Below, one piece after another: positions 1 to 11,446 of a DNA stretch of 64,000 nt. The notes under the pieces were generated by a model. The model made no database searches, was not told the origin of the DNA, and saw nothing but the letters and a program-made list of their open reading frames with translations. The stretch covers positions 62,001-126,000 of the forward strand of contig JANFAH010000071.1 in the NCBI GenBank assembly GCA_024663395.1. Reading direction: 5' to 3'. This stretch comes from Pisolithus tinctorius (lineage: Eukaryota > Basidiomycota > Agaricomycetes > Boletales > Pisolithaceae). How positions within the stretch are numbered: the stretch's first letter is position 1; each line of letters opens with the position of its first letter. Both the position numbers and the translations under genes were made by a program.

Positions 1-1
1 C

Positions 2-1063
2 GAGCTGAATGAGATTTGGAATATGATTGGGGAGACGAATGAACGCACCAAAGTACATAAGTTCTGGTCAGGACTCCACCGAGAACTACAGCGCAACCTA
101 TGGAAAGAAAAGCTGAACCCGGAAATCTCAACACTAAAAAAGGTCGTAGCCTCTGCAGAGATACTCGAGATCGCGCAATAAATCACTGGGGACTATGTTC
201 ATAAGTTGCAGAGACGGCGAAGTAAAAAGCACACCGTTGAAAGTGCAGCCGTCTCGACTGGAGAAACAGAAACCCCAAGACAAAGGCGACTGCATACCCG
301 TAAGGGGAGATACAAAGGTGATGGGAATGCTAAGGACTCAACACCCATGGATTCCTCTAAGACAGGAGGACAACGTGCGAAATGTCTGGATAGGCATAAG
401 CGCGATAGCCCGAAGCTAAGTAAGGAGGAGCAAGAGCGTCATAAAGCAGAAGGCCTCTGCTTTATCTGCCACAAGTCTGGACACTTCTCGAGGAACTGTC
501 CTGATTGCCACACCGTCTCCACACCCAACAAGCCCCCAGGCATTGCGAGTTTCGGAGTGGATGTCGACTTTGGGGATGTTGAGTGCCAACGTCAATTGGC
601 CACGTCAGTTGATCACGACCCTGAGATCTCTGTAAATTTCATTCAAACTCGAGGCCCTAGGGTCCAAGACGAAGAAGACCTACCTGATGATGACCTCCCC
701 ACTCTCAAGAGCATCTCGGATGACGACGATGAAGAAAGACTTAGTGACATTTTTACTACTGATGAAGATGACTTACCCACTGGAATGCAAATATACACGT
801 ATGATCGTAGACCGTTCCAGGGATACCAATCATTGGGAACCCGGCTCGGACACCCCTTGGAAGAACGCACGATGGACCGATTGGCCGGGATTTGCTACCC
901 AGGCGACGACCCAGACTCGCTGAGCACCTTCATGGATTCCCAATTCCTCGTATACGACTTGGGCACTGGACAACATATGATCAGGGAAAGTGAGAGAGAT
1001 GTATTAGGACCAGGAGACGAGATCAGAATCGACACTCACCTCCTACTCAACCCTGCGTTCTGA
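2..1063 (+). pseudogene. gag: Gypsy Gag, partial, with zinc knuckle
   Basis: The C-terminal part of a retrotransposon capsid protein, which packages element RNA in virus-like particles. The first 60 codons match the retrotrans_gag C-terminal pattern (a FWSGL-type segment followed by helical, Lys/Glu-rich sequence). A TAA at 179-181 interrupts the frame. The CX2CX4HX4C zinc knuckle is encoded at 458-499, followed by an acidic linker (about 670-780). A TGA at 1061-1063 interrupts the continuous frame into protease and fits a mutated CGA. The N-terminus is outside the window. Confidence 0.85.
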
Positions 1064-3518
1064 CTTGATAGTTGGTACTGGTTTAGGAAAGGGGAGCGCG
1101 CAGGCATCCCAAAGGCTGAGTTACGGAACTGCGAAAGGTCCAGAACCTGGAGATCTCGTCCGATGGGCAGGCCCTTCGAAGATCACATCGAGGCTAGACT
1201 TGGAGAATATAGTCTCCAGGTCCTGGAAGGCGGAAATGCGGATCGATTCATGTGTGTCAGGAAGGATGATACAACGTTTGAGGTGCTCAATTACCATATG
1301 GCTCTGTGCTTTGAACTCCCAATTAGCAGGGTGACCACCCCCTATTTTGACATCGCCCGCTGGCATGCTAAGAAGCTCTTTCATGCGTGTATGGAGTTGA
1401 TGAGCCGCGACCCTTTCGAAGGTGACGACGATGTAGGGATCTGGTCCCTGACGGTAGACGAGGACCTTGAAGAGGTGGATAATAAGCACCATGACTCCAG
1501 AGAGGACATACCTTGTAGTGCAATCCACCTGAATGGTACTACCGTTTGTAATGACAATCGGACGACCCTCCAACGAAACGCTTCAATAGCTAAGGACTTC
1601 ACACAAAAGATACCAAAGCCTTTAGTGGTGGTGGTGCACATCAATGGCCACCCAGCGCGAGCTTTGATTGACACTGGATCGCTGGCTGACTTTATGTCAG
1701 TAACGCTAGCAGAGCAATTAAATGTGAAATGGATCCCACTTGAAAAGCCACTTACCATACAGCTGGCAGTACAAGGATCACGTTCGAAGGTAAACTTCAG
1801 GACGAGAGTATGCCTACAGTACCAGGGCATTGATTGTGAGCAACACTTTGATGTGATGAACTTACAAAACTATGATCTTATCCTTGGGACGCTGTTCTTG
1901 TATCAGCACAAAGTCATGGTGGGACTACATTCCCTGAGAGTGGTGATTGGTAGTACAACCCCAACTGAGATGAAGGGCGAACAGGTATCGACCCTGGAAT
2001 CGCGTGCTATGGAAATATATTATGAGAGTATCGCAAAGGCAAGAAAGTACCTACAGGAGCTAGCGAAGCCTCTATGCTCCCAAGTCGGCGCTACAGCTCT
2101 GCCCCCTTTCAGAGCGATTAATCACAAGATCCCACTCATAGACGAGAAGAAGATTTATCCATGGCAGCCATCTAGGTGTCCAGAAGCGTTACGACCCTTG
2201 TGGTCCGAAAAGAAGAACGCATACTTGAGGATGGGCCGTTGGGAACTCACAGCAGCACGAAATACTTGCCCCATGCTGTTGATCCCAAAGGCAGGAAACC
2301 CTCCCCACCTTCGAGTGGTAGTTGACCTTCGGGAACGAAATAAGAATACTCAAAAATTATCGTCCCCAATGCCGGACATGGATGGGATCCTTCGACACGT
2401 AGCCAAGAAACCGTATCACTCGATTATTGATGGTGCGGATGCGTACAAACAGATTAGGGTCATCCCCAAACATGTTGAGCGAATGGCAGTAACTACTCCT
2501 GATGGAAACATGGTTAGCCTCGTCGTGCAGCAAGGCAACTGTAACGCGCCTGCCATGTACCAAGCTCTGATGAACCATATCTTTGGCGAGCACATTGGCA
2601 CTTTCATGGACGTGTATCTGGACGATATAATCATCTATTCGAACACGCTAGAAGAGCATGTACACCATGTCAGAACTGTCCTTGAAATCCTCACACGAGA
2701 GAAACTGTACCTTAGCGATAAAAAGTTGAGGTTCCTCTGCGATGAGGTTAAGATACTCGGGCACGTCGTCACTGATGATGGGATAAAAATGGACCCAGAA
2801 AAGGTCGACCGAATACTAAATTGGAAAGCACCCACGAATCGCATGCTGTGCAAGGGGTTCATTGGGTCAGTAGGCTATCTCGCTGACAACATCTACAAAG
2901 TGCACGTACCCTTGGGGGTACTCGCTGAGGTGAGTGCTGAGACCCGACCTTTCCGGTGGACATACACAGAACAACGCGCTTTTGAGACAGTGAAGTCCTA
3001 CATCGCCGCCTGCACGCAACATTGTCACATGCCACTGAATTACAATCTGGACTGTGAACCCATCTGGGTGATGACTGACACTTGTGGTAATGGCATTGGA
3101 GGTGTGATTGCGCAGGGGAAAGATTGGAAGGCGGCTAAGGTTGCTGCATTCTACTCTGCAAAGATGTCATCAGCCGAGAGAAACTACCCTGTGCACGAAC
3201 AAGAGCTTCTTTGTGGGAGTCAAAACGATGCTGAGGCATTGTGATATCCTACAAGGTACTCGCTTCACGTGGGTCACTGACCACAAGAGTTTGACGCACC
3301 TACTAGATCAAAAGGATCTGTCTGGATGGCAGGCGCGATGGTTAGAAAAATTGGCTGAGTTCAATTTCGAAATCAAATATGTACTGGGAAATGAGAATGT
3401 GCTCCCTGACACGTTATCCAGAATGTACAAGTTCGACGCTCCTGGCACGATCAGAGCGCCGAGTGAATACCTACACCATGATTTGGATGTCGAGGGATCA
3501 GCCTTGCCAGAACAATGA
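1064..3518 (+). pseudogene. pol: Gypsy protease - reverse transcriptase - RNase H
   Basis: In the same frame as Gag. The aspartic protease motif DTGS is at 1670-1681 in a hydrophobic context. The reverse transcriptase has the conserved R-V-V-V-D-L-R segment near 2310 and the catalytic YLDD box at 2615-2626. RNase H begins near 3065 with its TD..G core. A single-base frameshift at about 3205-3222 moves the end of RNase H into another frame, which carries the TDHKSL and LPDTLSR segments that close the domain. A TGA at 3516-3518, probably from CGA, ends this part. The enzyme would copy element RNA into DNA, but this copy cannot make the intact polyprotein. Confidence 0.88.
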
Positions 3519-5723
3519 CAGCAGGTCATCAGTGCACCTTTATACGTCGGAATCGAAGCATTGGCAATGTCGACCAGATCTCATAATCGGGGAGTGGGCG
3601 AGCGGATTGACAATGACCCGCAGGTGTAACCTGCGGGAATGTCAGGTGTAAAGAACCCACCAGTGCGTCGCGTAAGGTTGATCATGAAACCTCCAGGGAC
3701 ATCGCAGGTAGCGATGGACGACAGGAAGGGCCCCACCTCAGAAGAAGACCCGGACCTGTGCATCGCAGGGAGCTGTGAGGCAGGGGATGTCGGAACACCA
3801 ACTGACTCACCTGTTCGGTCCACTGCTAAGAAACTGACCACACAGCGGCGACGATCTCCTATGCCCCCAGCAGAAACTGGCTGCCCCAAAACAGGCATGG
3901 AATTCGCCAGAAGGATGAAGGATCAATTTGTTCTCCTTGGACCAGGCGAACGAATGAAGGGGGGAAAGGACAGAGAACGTCCCCCTATTACGGATACACA
4001 CAATGCATGCACTGCAAGCACTTTACAGGACACGTGCTCGCTGCCGAGTATGGAACAACACGCAGTACACATGAGTAATGCTTTGGCGAGTACAGGAATA
4101 AAGGCCCCATTGGTCGTATATCCGGGCAATGAAGGTGTGATCACAGCGGCACAGCATAAGTACGATAGAGACCCCTTTTTTAAGCAAATCATGGACGAGC
4201 CACAGGCATTCAAGAATTTTGAAGTCACGACAGATGGCTATATTCGCCTGAAACTCACAGATCGTACCGTTCTCTGTGTCCCGGACATAGAGGTGGATGG
4301 CAGACGAATTAGAGAGACTGTCGTAGACCGTGCTCACTCACTACTAGCCCATCTAGGCGCTAAGAAAACAGTATCGTACATACGCGAATTCCTGTGGTGG
4401 GAGTCTATGGTGAAAGATGTCACTGCATTTTGTACATCTTGTCAAACTTGCCAATGAAGCAAGCCCCCTACTCACAAACCGTTTGGACTCCTGAACCCAC
4501 TGCCCATACCTTCGAGACCTTGGGAAGCGATTGGGGTTGATTTCGTGGGACCTCTCCCCAAATCTAAGGACCATGACGGAGAATATGACTCCATAACTGT
4601 GATCATAGACTTATTAACGTCCATGGTACACATAGTGCTGAGTAGAACCACCTACACCACTCGCAAAGTGGCGGAGTTAATGTTCGCCGAGGTATACAAG
4701 CACCACGGCTTACCTCAGGCAATAGTTAGTGACTGAGACGTCCTATTCACGAGCATCTTCTGGAAGCATCTTAACGACCTAATTGGGATAAGGCAAAAGA
4801 TGTCCAGTGCATACCACCCAGAGACAGACGGCGCCACTGAACGCGCCAACCAAACTATTGCTCAAATGTTGAGATGTTGTATCAGTCCAAACCAAAAGGA
4901 CTGGGTATCTCGAATACCTGCCATTGAATTTGCTATAAACAACGCGACATCAGAGTCGACAGGATACGCGCCTTTCTTTCTGAACACTGGAAGGATGCCT
5001 CGACAAATGATATGGGATGCTCCTACGAAAGACGAGTATCTGAGTGTAAGAGCGTTTGCAAATAAAATGAAACTCACCTTATTGGACGCTCATGACGCCA
5101 TCCTGAAAGCGCGCATTAAGCAAACGACAGGCACTAATAAAAAGCGCCATGCTTGCCCTTTCATCAAAGGCGATCTCGTGTACATCTCTACAAAGAATAT
5201 TAGCCTGTCAAAGGGAACGTCAAGGAAGCTCGTACCGAAGTTCATAGGTCCCTACCGCATCTCAGAGGACTTCAGGAATAACTCCTTCTGCGTCGAGCTA
5301 CCAGATTCTCTGAAACGGAGAGGTATACATGATGTCTTTCATTCATCGCTGCTAAGGGTGCACATACCTAATGATGACCGTAAGTTCCCCGGCTGAATGG
5401 ACGACCAAATTCCTGAGTTCGGGGGAACCAATCACGAATGGGCTGTCGATCAGATAATTAGACACCGCGGCAGTTTTTTGGATGCGATGTTCGAAGTCCA
5501 GTGGACAGCTGGGGACCGAACGTGGTTACCATATGATGAGATCGCACACTTAAAGGCTCTTACTGATTATTTCGAGGCCATTGGGGTTGATGGGATTGAG
5601 AAATTGAGGGACGCAGGCAATGGGGGCTCGTCGGACGACAACCCCCAGGTGTTCTTGGGACACTTGGCACCACAGGTCTGTGGGGCCCATTTAAGCCGCC
5701 CATGTCCCAACTGTAAAACTTGA
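3519..5723 (+). pseudogene. pol: Gypsy integrase with GPY/F and chromodomain-like tail
   Basis: The reading frame continues through stops at 3627 (TAA), 4455, 4734 and 5394 (TGA). The HHCC zinc-binding region of integrase is at about 4330-4450. The core carries aspartates in the DFVGP segment (about 4540) and the SD-D segment (4726-4740), and the glutamate in the HPETDG-ATER segment (4813-4845). A GPY/F motif near 5250 is followed by a W-x-V-D-x-I-I ... F-x-V-x-W chromodomain-like stretch at about 5440-5610. In known chromoviruses such a tail directs integration to marked chromatin. Four TGA codons sit at probable CGA sites. Confidence 0.85.
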
Positions 5724-7079
5724 CCCACGTACCCAAACTCCCCTTTGGCTAGACAATCTCAACCTCAGAGCCACCAAGCTAATGCCCATCCTCGCACAAA
5801 CCGTCCACCTCATCCTACTACTCGTCGCCATCGTTCTCCTGCTCGTCCACCCAAGACCTCACACCACTACCAGAACTGCTCTCGTCAGGCCTACCCTCGC
5901 ACCGACCATCATACCCCCTCGCATGCATCCTATAATCCTAGGCGTAAAAGCCACAGGCATGACAGTCACGGTCGAAAGGTCAGGCACAGACAAGCTAGAC
6001 CTACTGCTGATAGTCGACGACATCGGTCGCATACTCCCCCTTTGATTATTCGACTTTCTAGGCAGCAGACCCTAAGCCCAGACACCCTAGCCACACTGCA
6101 GTGCACACTATCTGCAGTGGTCAGTGAACTCCAGAGTCTAGCTATCGACCACTTACCTGACACACAATCGCCCTGTATGGCCAGCATGTTGGACGCTGCT
6201 GAGAATAACCTAATCGAGAGGATTAACCCGGATTTCTTCACTATCTGGGACACTACAGGCTCGGGAAACCCTGAAGGGCGAGTGCTCGTCCACCATGAAC
6301 AAGTCCGTTCCTACTTCCAATATGATAAAGCTCTGTGGCAGAAGGATGGAGATCCACTTGATGTACCTGCTGGATACCTCCAGTTTCGGGACGCCTATAA
6401 TAGCAATGCTACTGCGAGGTCACGGTTTGCGTACTACGAGCCGGGGGACAATGCTCGTACAGTCATCACAGGCCCGGCCCCTACTAAGAAAGAGGTCCTG
6501 GGAGCGGATGCGGACCTGCAAAGTAAGGAAGAGAGGGAGGGGGGACAAATACTCAACGGTGTGGAAACAGAGACACTTAATAGTATGCTGTGGGATGCGG
6601 CGGAGCGACTCAAGCGCCAACGCGAGCGCTTCCAGCGAGGCTATCAGGATCGCCGTGGCCATCAGGAGGATGATCGCCATGCCAAGGGCCCACTGGGTGG
6701 ACATCCCAGTTCATCGCCTGTGGAAGCTCGTCGCACTGGAAAGTTGAACTCGAGTAAGTGCAGGGAGGCAACTAGGGCGGGCAGCTTCCACAGGAATAAT
6801 AAGATGCCTACCTGTTCGCACTCGCCTGCCCCCATTGCTAGCTCCTCTACTATCACCCTGGATGCGATCTCCCACTATGGTGTCTTCCCTGACCACACTG
6901 GCATGCCTGATCACAATCCCTCTAATGTCGCTGTCGGCTCGGTAGGCATGGACGTCTCCATCGAAGGTCTTGAGGAGGAGTACGGAGAAGAGTACGATGG
7001 CGTAGCAGACACTGAAGGTGAGGATGACATGATGGAACAAGGTGGAGATGCGGAAAATGCCGGAGGTGTTGCTGAGTAA
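5724..7079 (+). pseudogene. C-terminal extension of the gypsy polyprotein, unknown function
   Basis: In the same frame as integrase after a TGA at 5721-5723 that fits a former CGA, with no further stop until 7077. The first 110 codons are low-complexity, rich in Pro, His, Arg and Ser. The middle (about 6150-6480) looks globular, with a conserved-looking aromatic stretch around the FFTIWDTTG and YFQYDKALW segments. Then come a Lys/Arg-rich part and an acidic tail. It ends 45 bp before the LTR. I do not recognise a domain. It could be a structural or targeting extension, or an acquired ORF fused by loss of a stop. Confidence 0.6.
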
Positions 7080-7110
7080 GCCCACTTCACGAAGGAAGGG
7101 TACTTTGTAC

Positions 7111-7124
7111 CCTGGAGGGGGGAA
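7111..7124 (+). other. Polypurine tract of the gypsy element
   Basis: A purine run (CCTGGAGGGGGGAA) directly before the TG that starts the 3' LTR. It is the expected primer site for plus-strand synthesis. Confidence 0.8.
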
Positions 7125-7365
7125 TGTAAGGATTTGGTCCGACGCTGTCGACCGTATGGTTAGATGTTGTTTTCCTTATGACAGATCTATTGGTTTCTCA
7201 TTTATTTGTTTGATCCTACTTAACCCGTACTGATACTCTGACATATTTCATGCCTAACCTCTACCCTATAAAATAGGCCTTGTAGTGTACTGTATGGGGA
7301 CTTCTTTTCTACCTCGAAATAAGACACTATTGTCTGGAAACCCGAGTAGACGAAGAATCCTTCTT
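7125..7365 (+). repeat. 3' LTR of the gypsy element (right end approximate)
   Basis: It starts TGTAAGGATT right after the polypurine tract. A TATA box lies at 7267-7275 and an AATAAG polyadenylation-like signal at about 7318. AATCCTT at 7356-7362 is complementary to the AAGGATT of the start, so I place the end near 7365. Without the 5' copy the exact end is uncertain (7360-7391). Confidence 0.7.
7267..7275 (+). promoter_or_regulatory. TATA box in the gypsy LTR
   Basis: TATAAAATA about 142 bp into the LTR, where the U3 core promoter is expected. Confidence 0.55.
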
Positions 7366-7711
7366 GTTGTGCCGCCATTAAAAGTTCTGCACTTCTTATC
7401 GGCATTACAGATGGATTTGGCCTCTCAGACGGGCTCGCGCACATCAAATTTGCGCTCAAATATGCGCCTTTTGAGTCAGCCGACCTCTGGTCCCACCTTG
7501 CAGAGAGTAGCAATGGAGATTGGGCTTGTTTTACCTCGGAAATCACTCAGCAGTATCCGGAATTACAGGAAGTCACTCGAAATAAGTTCTACAAACTTCA
7601 CAAGGCGCTCACAAACTCAGACACCATCTCGACATCATCCCTGGGCGAATATTATCGCATTTTTCGTCGCTTTTCGTTGTCTCTCGAGAAGGAACATGGG
7701 CCGCTACCCCA
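7366..7711 (+). pseudogene. Gag-like gene, 5' part, interrupted by copia-1
   Basis: An open frame without a start codon encodes a capsid-like region (LKYAPFESADLW ... LGEYYRIFRRF) of the type seen in many agaricomycete Gag-like proteins. The frame continues after the copia insertion at 15404. Its upstream end abuts the gypsy 3' LTR, so the N-terminus was probably separated by that insertion and lies left of the window. The copia element sits in a codon of this gene and duplicated CCCCA. Confidence 0.7.
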
Positions 7712-7979
7712 TGTTGGAACATGTGTCCCCTATGTTTATTTGCTTACAGCATACAAGCTTACATAATAATTCTTCGCACTTAGGCAATTAGTTTTTCCTC
7801 GTGCACCTCAGTCTTCTTACCACAGAAGCCTGAGGTATGTTTACTATATTACCCCTACAGCTACCTTACTGATGTGCTACTATAGACCTTCTTTACAGGT
7901 TAGCTTGTTAATATTAAGTCTTCTTACCACAGAAGCCTGAGACCTTCTTTACAGTCTTAATTTCGACCTCCTCTTAAGA
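7712..7979 (+). repeat. 5' LTR of copia-1
   Basis: 268 bp, starting TGTTGGAACA and ending CTCTTAAGA, with two mismatches to 15131-15398. It contains an internal duplicated segment: the GTCTTCTTACCACAGAAGCC motif occurs twice. The terminal GA instead of CA is unusual, but it is fixed by the target duplication. Confidence 0.93.
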
Positions 7980-7991
7980 GGTTATGAGCCC
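7980..7991 (+). promoter_or_regulatory. Primer-binding site, half initiator tRNA-Met type
   Basis: GGTTATGAGCCC directly follows the LTR. It is complementary to the anticodon arm (GGGCTCATAACC) of fungal initiator tRNA-Met rather than to a tRNA 3' end. This points to priming by a tRNA cut in the anticodon loop, as known for Drosophila copia and Ty5. Confidence 0.75.
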
Positions 7992-8055
7992 TGTGCAGCT
8001 CTAACCTTACAGTATCAACGAACTCGAAAGTGGTACCACCAAATAACCTACAGAC

Positions 8056-8868
8056 ATGTCATCTGGAGTGTCAGCGTCAACATCCCAGCAACCAGGCCCA
8101 TCGACAAGCACAAACACAACAGTTTCTGCATCTACTAGTGCTAGGGTCACCCAAGGCTCAAGCCAACTCTATGATATAATGCCCCTCGCAGATGATGGAG
8201 CAAATTATCAAATGTGGAAGTTTTGAATGCAGAAAGTCCTAGGTATACGAGGCCTCTGGAACATAGTTGCTGGCATGGAGAAGAAAGCTCTGGATGTGAA
8301 CATGAACCCAGACCAGTATGAGGAATGGTTAATGAAAGACAAAGAAGCATGTGCACAGATTACCTTAATGTTCAAGGACGAGCCTCTTAGCAGTGTTCTG
8401 TATGCTAGTACTGCAGCGGAGACCTGGACCAAGCTCAGTGAACGGTATGAAGGAAAGGGAAAGCAATCCATAGCCTACCTTATAGGAGAACTGTTTCGTG
8501 GCACACTCGCCAACGACCAGCCTATGGAAACACAGCTAAATGCCATGCAGCAAAAAGCCCACATCCTCTCATCACTTGGTCAACCCCTCGATGACTCGCT
8601 GGTAGCAATCGCGATGGTGATATCTCTCCTGCAGTCGTACTCCACACTCCAGACAATCCTTATGTCCTTGAATGAGAAGCTCACCATCGAGACTGTCATA
8701 TCCCAAGTCCTGGTAGAAGAAAGAACATGACAAACTTCGACAGCACATTCTGCTCTCGCTGCTAAGACTAACCCAGGTAAAAAGTCAAAGGCAACAGACA
8801 GGAAGAAAAAGAAGAAGAAGTGTCTCTATGCCCCTTGTGGCAAAACCGGACATATGGAGGATGAATGC
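8056..8868 (+). pseudogene. gag: Copia-1 Gag (UBN2-like) with zinc knuckle
   Basis: It starts at the ATG at 8056, the first after the primer site. A Ser/Thr/Gln-rich leader precedes the Gag fold (NYQMWKF, then LWNIV, YEEWL, AETW..L). TGA at 8224-8226 and 8728-8730 interrupt the frame and both fit arginine CGA codons. A Lys-rich stretch leads into a zinc knuckle at 8821-8868 with spacing CX4CX4HX4C, two residues longer than usual between the first cysteines. Confidence 0.85.
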
Positions 8869-9849
8869 TACAAAAAGAAGGCAGATGAAGCAGCCAAAGC
8901 TGCACCCCAGGGATCTGCACAAGGGAGCAAGGATAAATCCAAGGAAAAAACGGAGTTAACAGCCAAGGTCACAACTGTTGCAGAAGAGGATAGCGGACCT
9001 CTTTGCCTATTCATGGCATGCACTTGCCCTGAGACCAGTGCATCGGAGTGGATAATCGACTCTGGCACCTCAGCACACATGTGCTGCCAACACTCATGGT
9101 TTGCAACATTCAGCAAACTGTCACCCTCACAACCAGTGATTGTCGGTGATGGCAGATCCATACAAGCTATTGGGAAAGGGAGGATCGAAGTCTCCATGCA
9201 TCTCAAGGATGGCCACACAAGTGGAACGATCCTCCGAGACATCTACTATGTTCCAGACCTGGACACAAACCTTGTGTCAGTGCCCGCACTAGCCTCGAGG
9301 GGACTTCTAGTCACCTTTGGAGAGCAGGAGTGTAGGGTGCACATCGACAGCAAGGTTGTAGCTCTGGCTACTAAACGAAAGTCCCTCTACATACTCAAAG
9401 CAAGCGTCGTATCTGGCAGTCATTCTGCATACATTGTCAGTACGCCTGACACGCTAAACCCAAATGAACCTTTCACTGCTCTCACCTCACGAACAACGAT
9501 ATCTAAGGCTACACTAACCACCTGGCATCATCGTCTCGGACATGTGAACATCAGAAGTGTCCTAAGACTATCTGAGAGTGGCATGGTGTCTGGGATGGAA
9601 CTGACAGGACCGAAGGAGCACAACGTGACTTCATGCAAGGCCTGCCATGATGGCAAACAACATCGGGAACCTATTCCGTCGAAGTCAGCTGTGGAAAGCC
9701 TGAGTGTACTGCACAGAACTTACACAGATGTGTGCAGGCCTATGGAGACTGCAGGACGATCTGGCCACCGGTACTTCATAACGTTCATTGATGGACACTC
9801 GCACCATCTGGTGGTTAAGTTAATCAAGTCAAAGGACGAAGTCTTTGGA
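8869..9849 (+). pseudogene. pol: Copia-1 protease and N-terminal integrase
   Basis: The frame continues from Gag. The protease motif DSGT is at 9058-9069 (context WIIDSGTSAHM). The HHCC pre-integrase zinc region is at about 9520-9680 and the integrase core begins with the TYTDVC aspartate near 9727. Coding sequence stops at the SKDEVFG segment, where the palindromic element is inserted; it resumes at 12364. Confidence 0.88.
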
Positions 9850-9889
9850 CCAGCCGTATCAGCTGATTTTGACCAAATGACCATGGTAA

Positions 9890-10770
9890 TTACCACAAAA
9901 GCAGTTACAGAATTCATGGCAACTACCACTTCCCAATATAGACAATGCCCCCTGAGTGACAACCTCTGTCGGTGTTTGAAAAAAATTCAGATTGGAATGT
10001 TCCCATGGTGGGTTACCCTGTCACAAATATTGATAATTTGCACCTGTACTGTGGCTATACAGATGAGCATGTGACCAGTAGATGTGATGGTCACATGATG
10101 AGTGACATAAGCAGGGATGACCCTAGATCACGTGATTTTTACGTAATTGATTACGTGATGACGATCCTCCGGAGCGTTCTGTTACGTAATGTGTCACGTG
10201 ATCGTGGGAAAATATGCATGTGACTTAATCAATGTCACATGACAAGGTACAATCATAGATCATCCAACCTATTACATAATGATCACATGTCAGTTTCTCC
10301 CCAGAACACTTGGTTATGTAATGGGTCACATGATTGTGAGACAATAGACATGTGACCACTCCTGCAGCATCACATGACAAGGTACAATTGTAGATCATGT
10401 GACCTTTTACATAATGATCATGTGGCAATAACTCTCCGGACCATTGGCTTATGTAATAGGTCACATGACTGTACTCATCATGTGATCTCACCTCTAGCAC
10501 TCTGCACATGACTCAATCCATATCACATGACCAGCAATCCCACCCCTATTCGCATGCTGGGCATTTGTGGCTGTGCTAAAAATGCGAATTGTGTCCCCAC
10601 CCATTCAATTCTTGACATATGGATCTGAATTTTTGTGTGTAGAGTAGGTTACCATGTTGCTACACATTGTCAAAGGCACAGCTGGTCTTGTCCAGCAGTT
10701 GCTGAGATATAATGGAAATGAAAATGCTAACAAAACATCACACCATTCAACTTACACATCCTTCATGCCA
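9890..10770 (+). repeat. Left arm of the palindrome
   Basis: Reverse complement of 11447-12327. Between about 10065 and 10535 it holds roughly 15 copies of a TCACRTGA-like octamer, several followed or preceded by TTAYRTAA, a typical arrangement of subterminal protein-binding sites. Small ORFs in the arm are mirrored identically in the other arm and are by-products of the repeat. Confidence 0.9.
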
Positions 10771-11446
10771 TATCTGACACTTCAGAAGGGTTGGACATAT
10801 GCATATCAATTCATAGACAAAGTTTGGTGTCACCCCACTCAGATCTGAGAGAGCAAGATGCAAAATAAAGATTCAAGAGTGTGGGAAAGTGGGAAAAAGT
10901 CCCAAAATAACATATGGAGATTTTGAAAACATATCAAAAATGTGGATTTGCACACATCACAGTGACCCTGCCAACCCCAGACTTTGGGTGAGGAATGCAG
11001 CAATATGGCCTACCATGTTGGCACCATGTGCCTGGTGAGATATCCACTTAAACATGTCAAAATTGCGAAAATGTGTGCAATGGGGTAGTGGTGTTGACCT
11101 TGCACTGGCATAAATCTCCCATTGTCTCAATGAGTCAAGTGTACCATTTCGCATTTTTGAGCATTTGCAGTGAGTATCACATCAGGCACTTGTTACTAAT
11201 ATCTTCCACCATGTCCCAATATCCCTCACCTAAGTTCTGGTAGTGGTAGCTGCACTGTGGGATGTGCTGTGCTTTGTTTTTGATATGTTTTCAAAATCTC
11301 CACTATTTTATTTTCTCTTTTTGAAGCTTTCCCACGCTTCTGGGATCAGTATTTGGCTTGCTGTTCACTCAATTCTAAATGGATAAACTTGAAACTTTGG
11401 ACATGCATTGCAGGAATCTTCTTCAACCCTCCTGAAGTTTCAGATG

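Larger units (their letters stand above)
1..7365 (+). mobile_element. Ty3/gypsy LTR retrotransposon, left-truncated by the window
   Basis: Gag, protease, reverse transcriptase, RNase H, integrase and a chromodomain-like region follow in Ty3/gypsy order, then a long C-terminal extension, a polypurine tract and a 3' LTR. The frame is broken by six TGA codons (1061, 3516, 4455, 4734, 5394, 5721), two TAA codons (179, 3627) and one frameshift near 3205-3222. All six TGA codons fit former CGA arginine codons, so the copy is inactive and aged by CpG deamination. The 5' LTR lies outside the window. The open frame of another gag-like gene starts just right of the 3' LTR, so the element may have landed inside that gene. 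Confidence 0.9.

Noticed and set aside
9972..10509. Small ORFs of 83 and 94 codons, duplicated identically at 11708-12245
   Set aside because: They are mirror images produced by the palindrome and consist of translated TCACATGA/TTACATAA motif arrays, so they are not genes.
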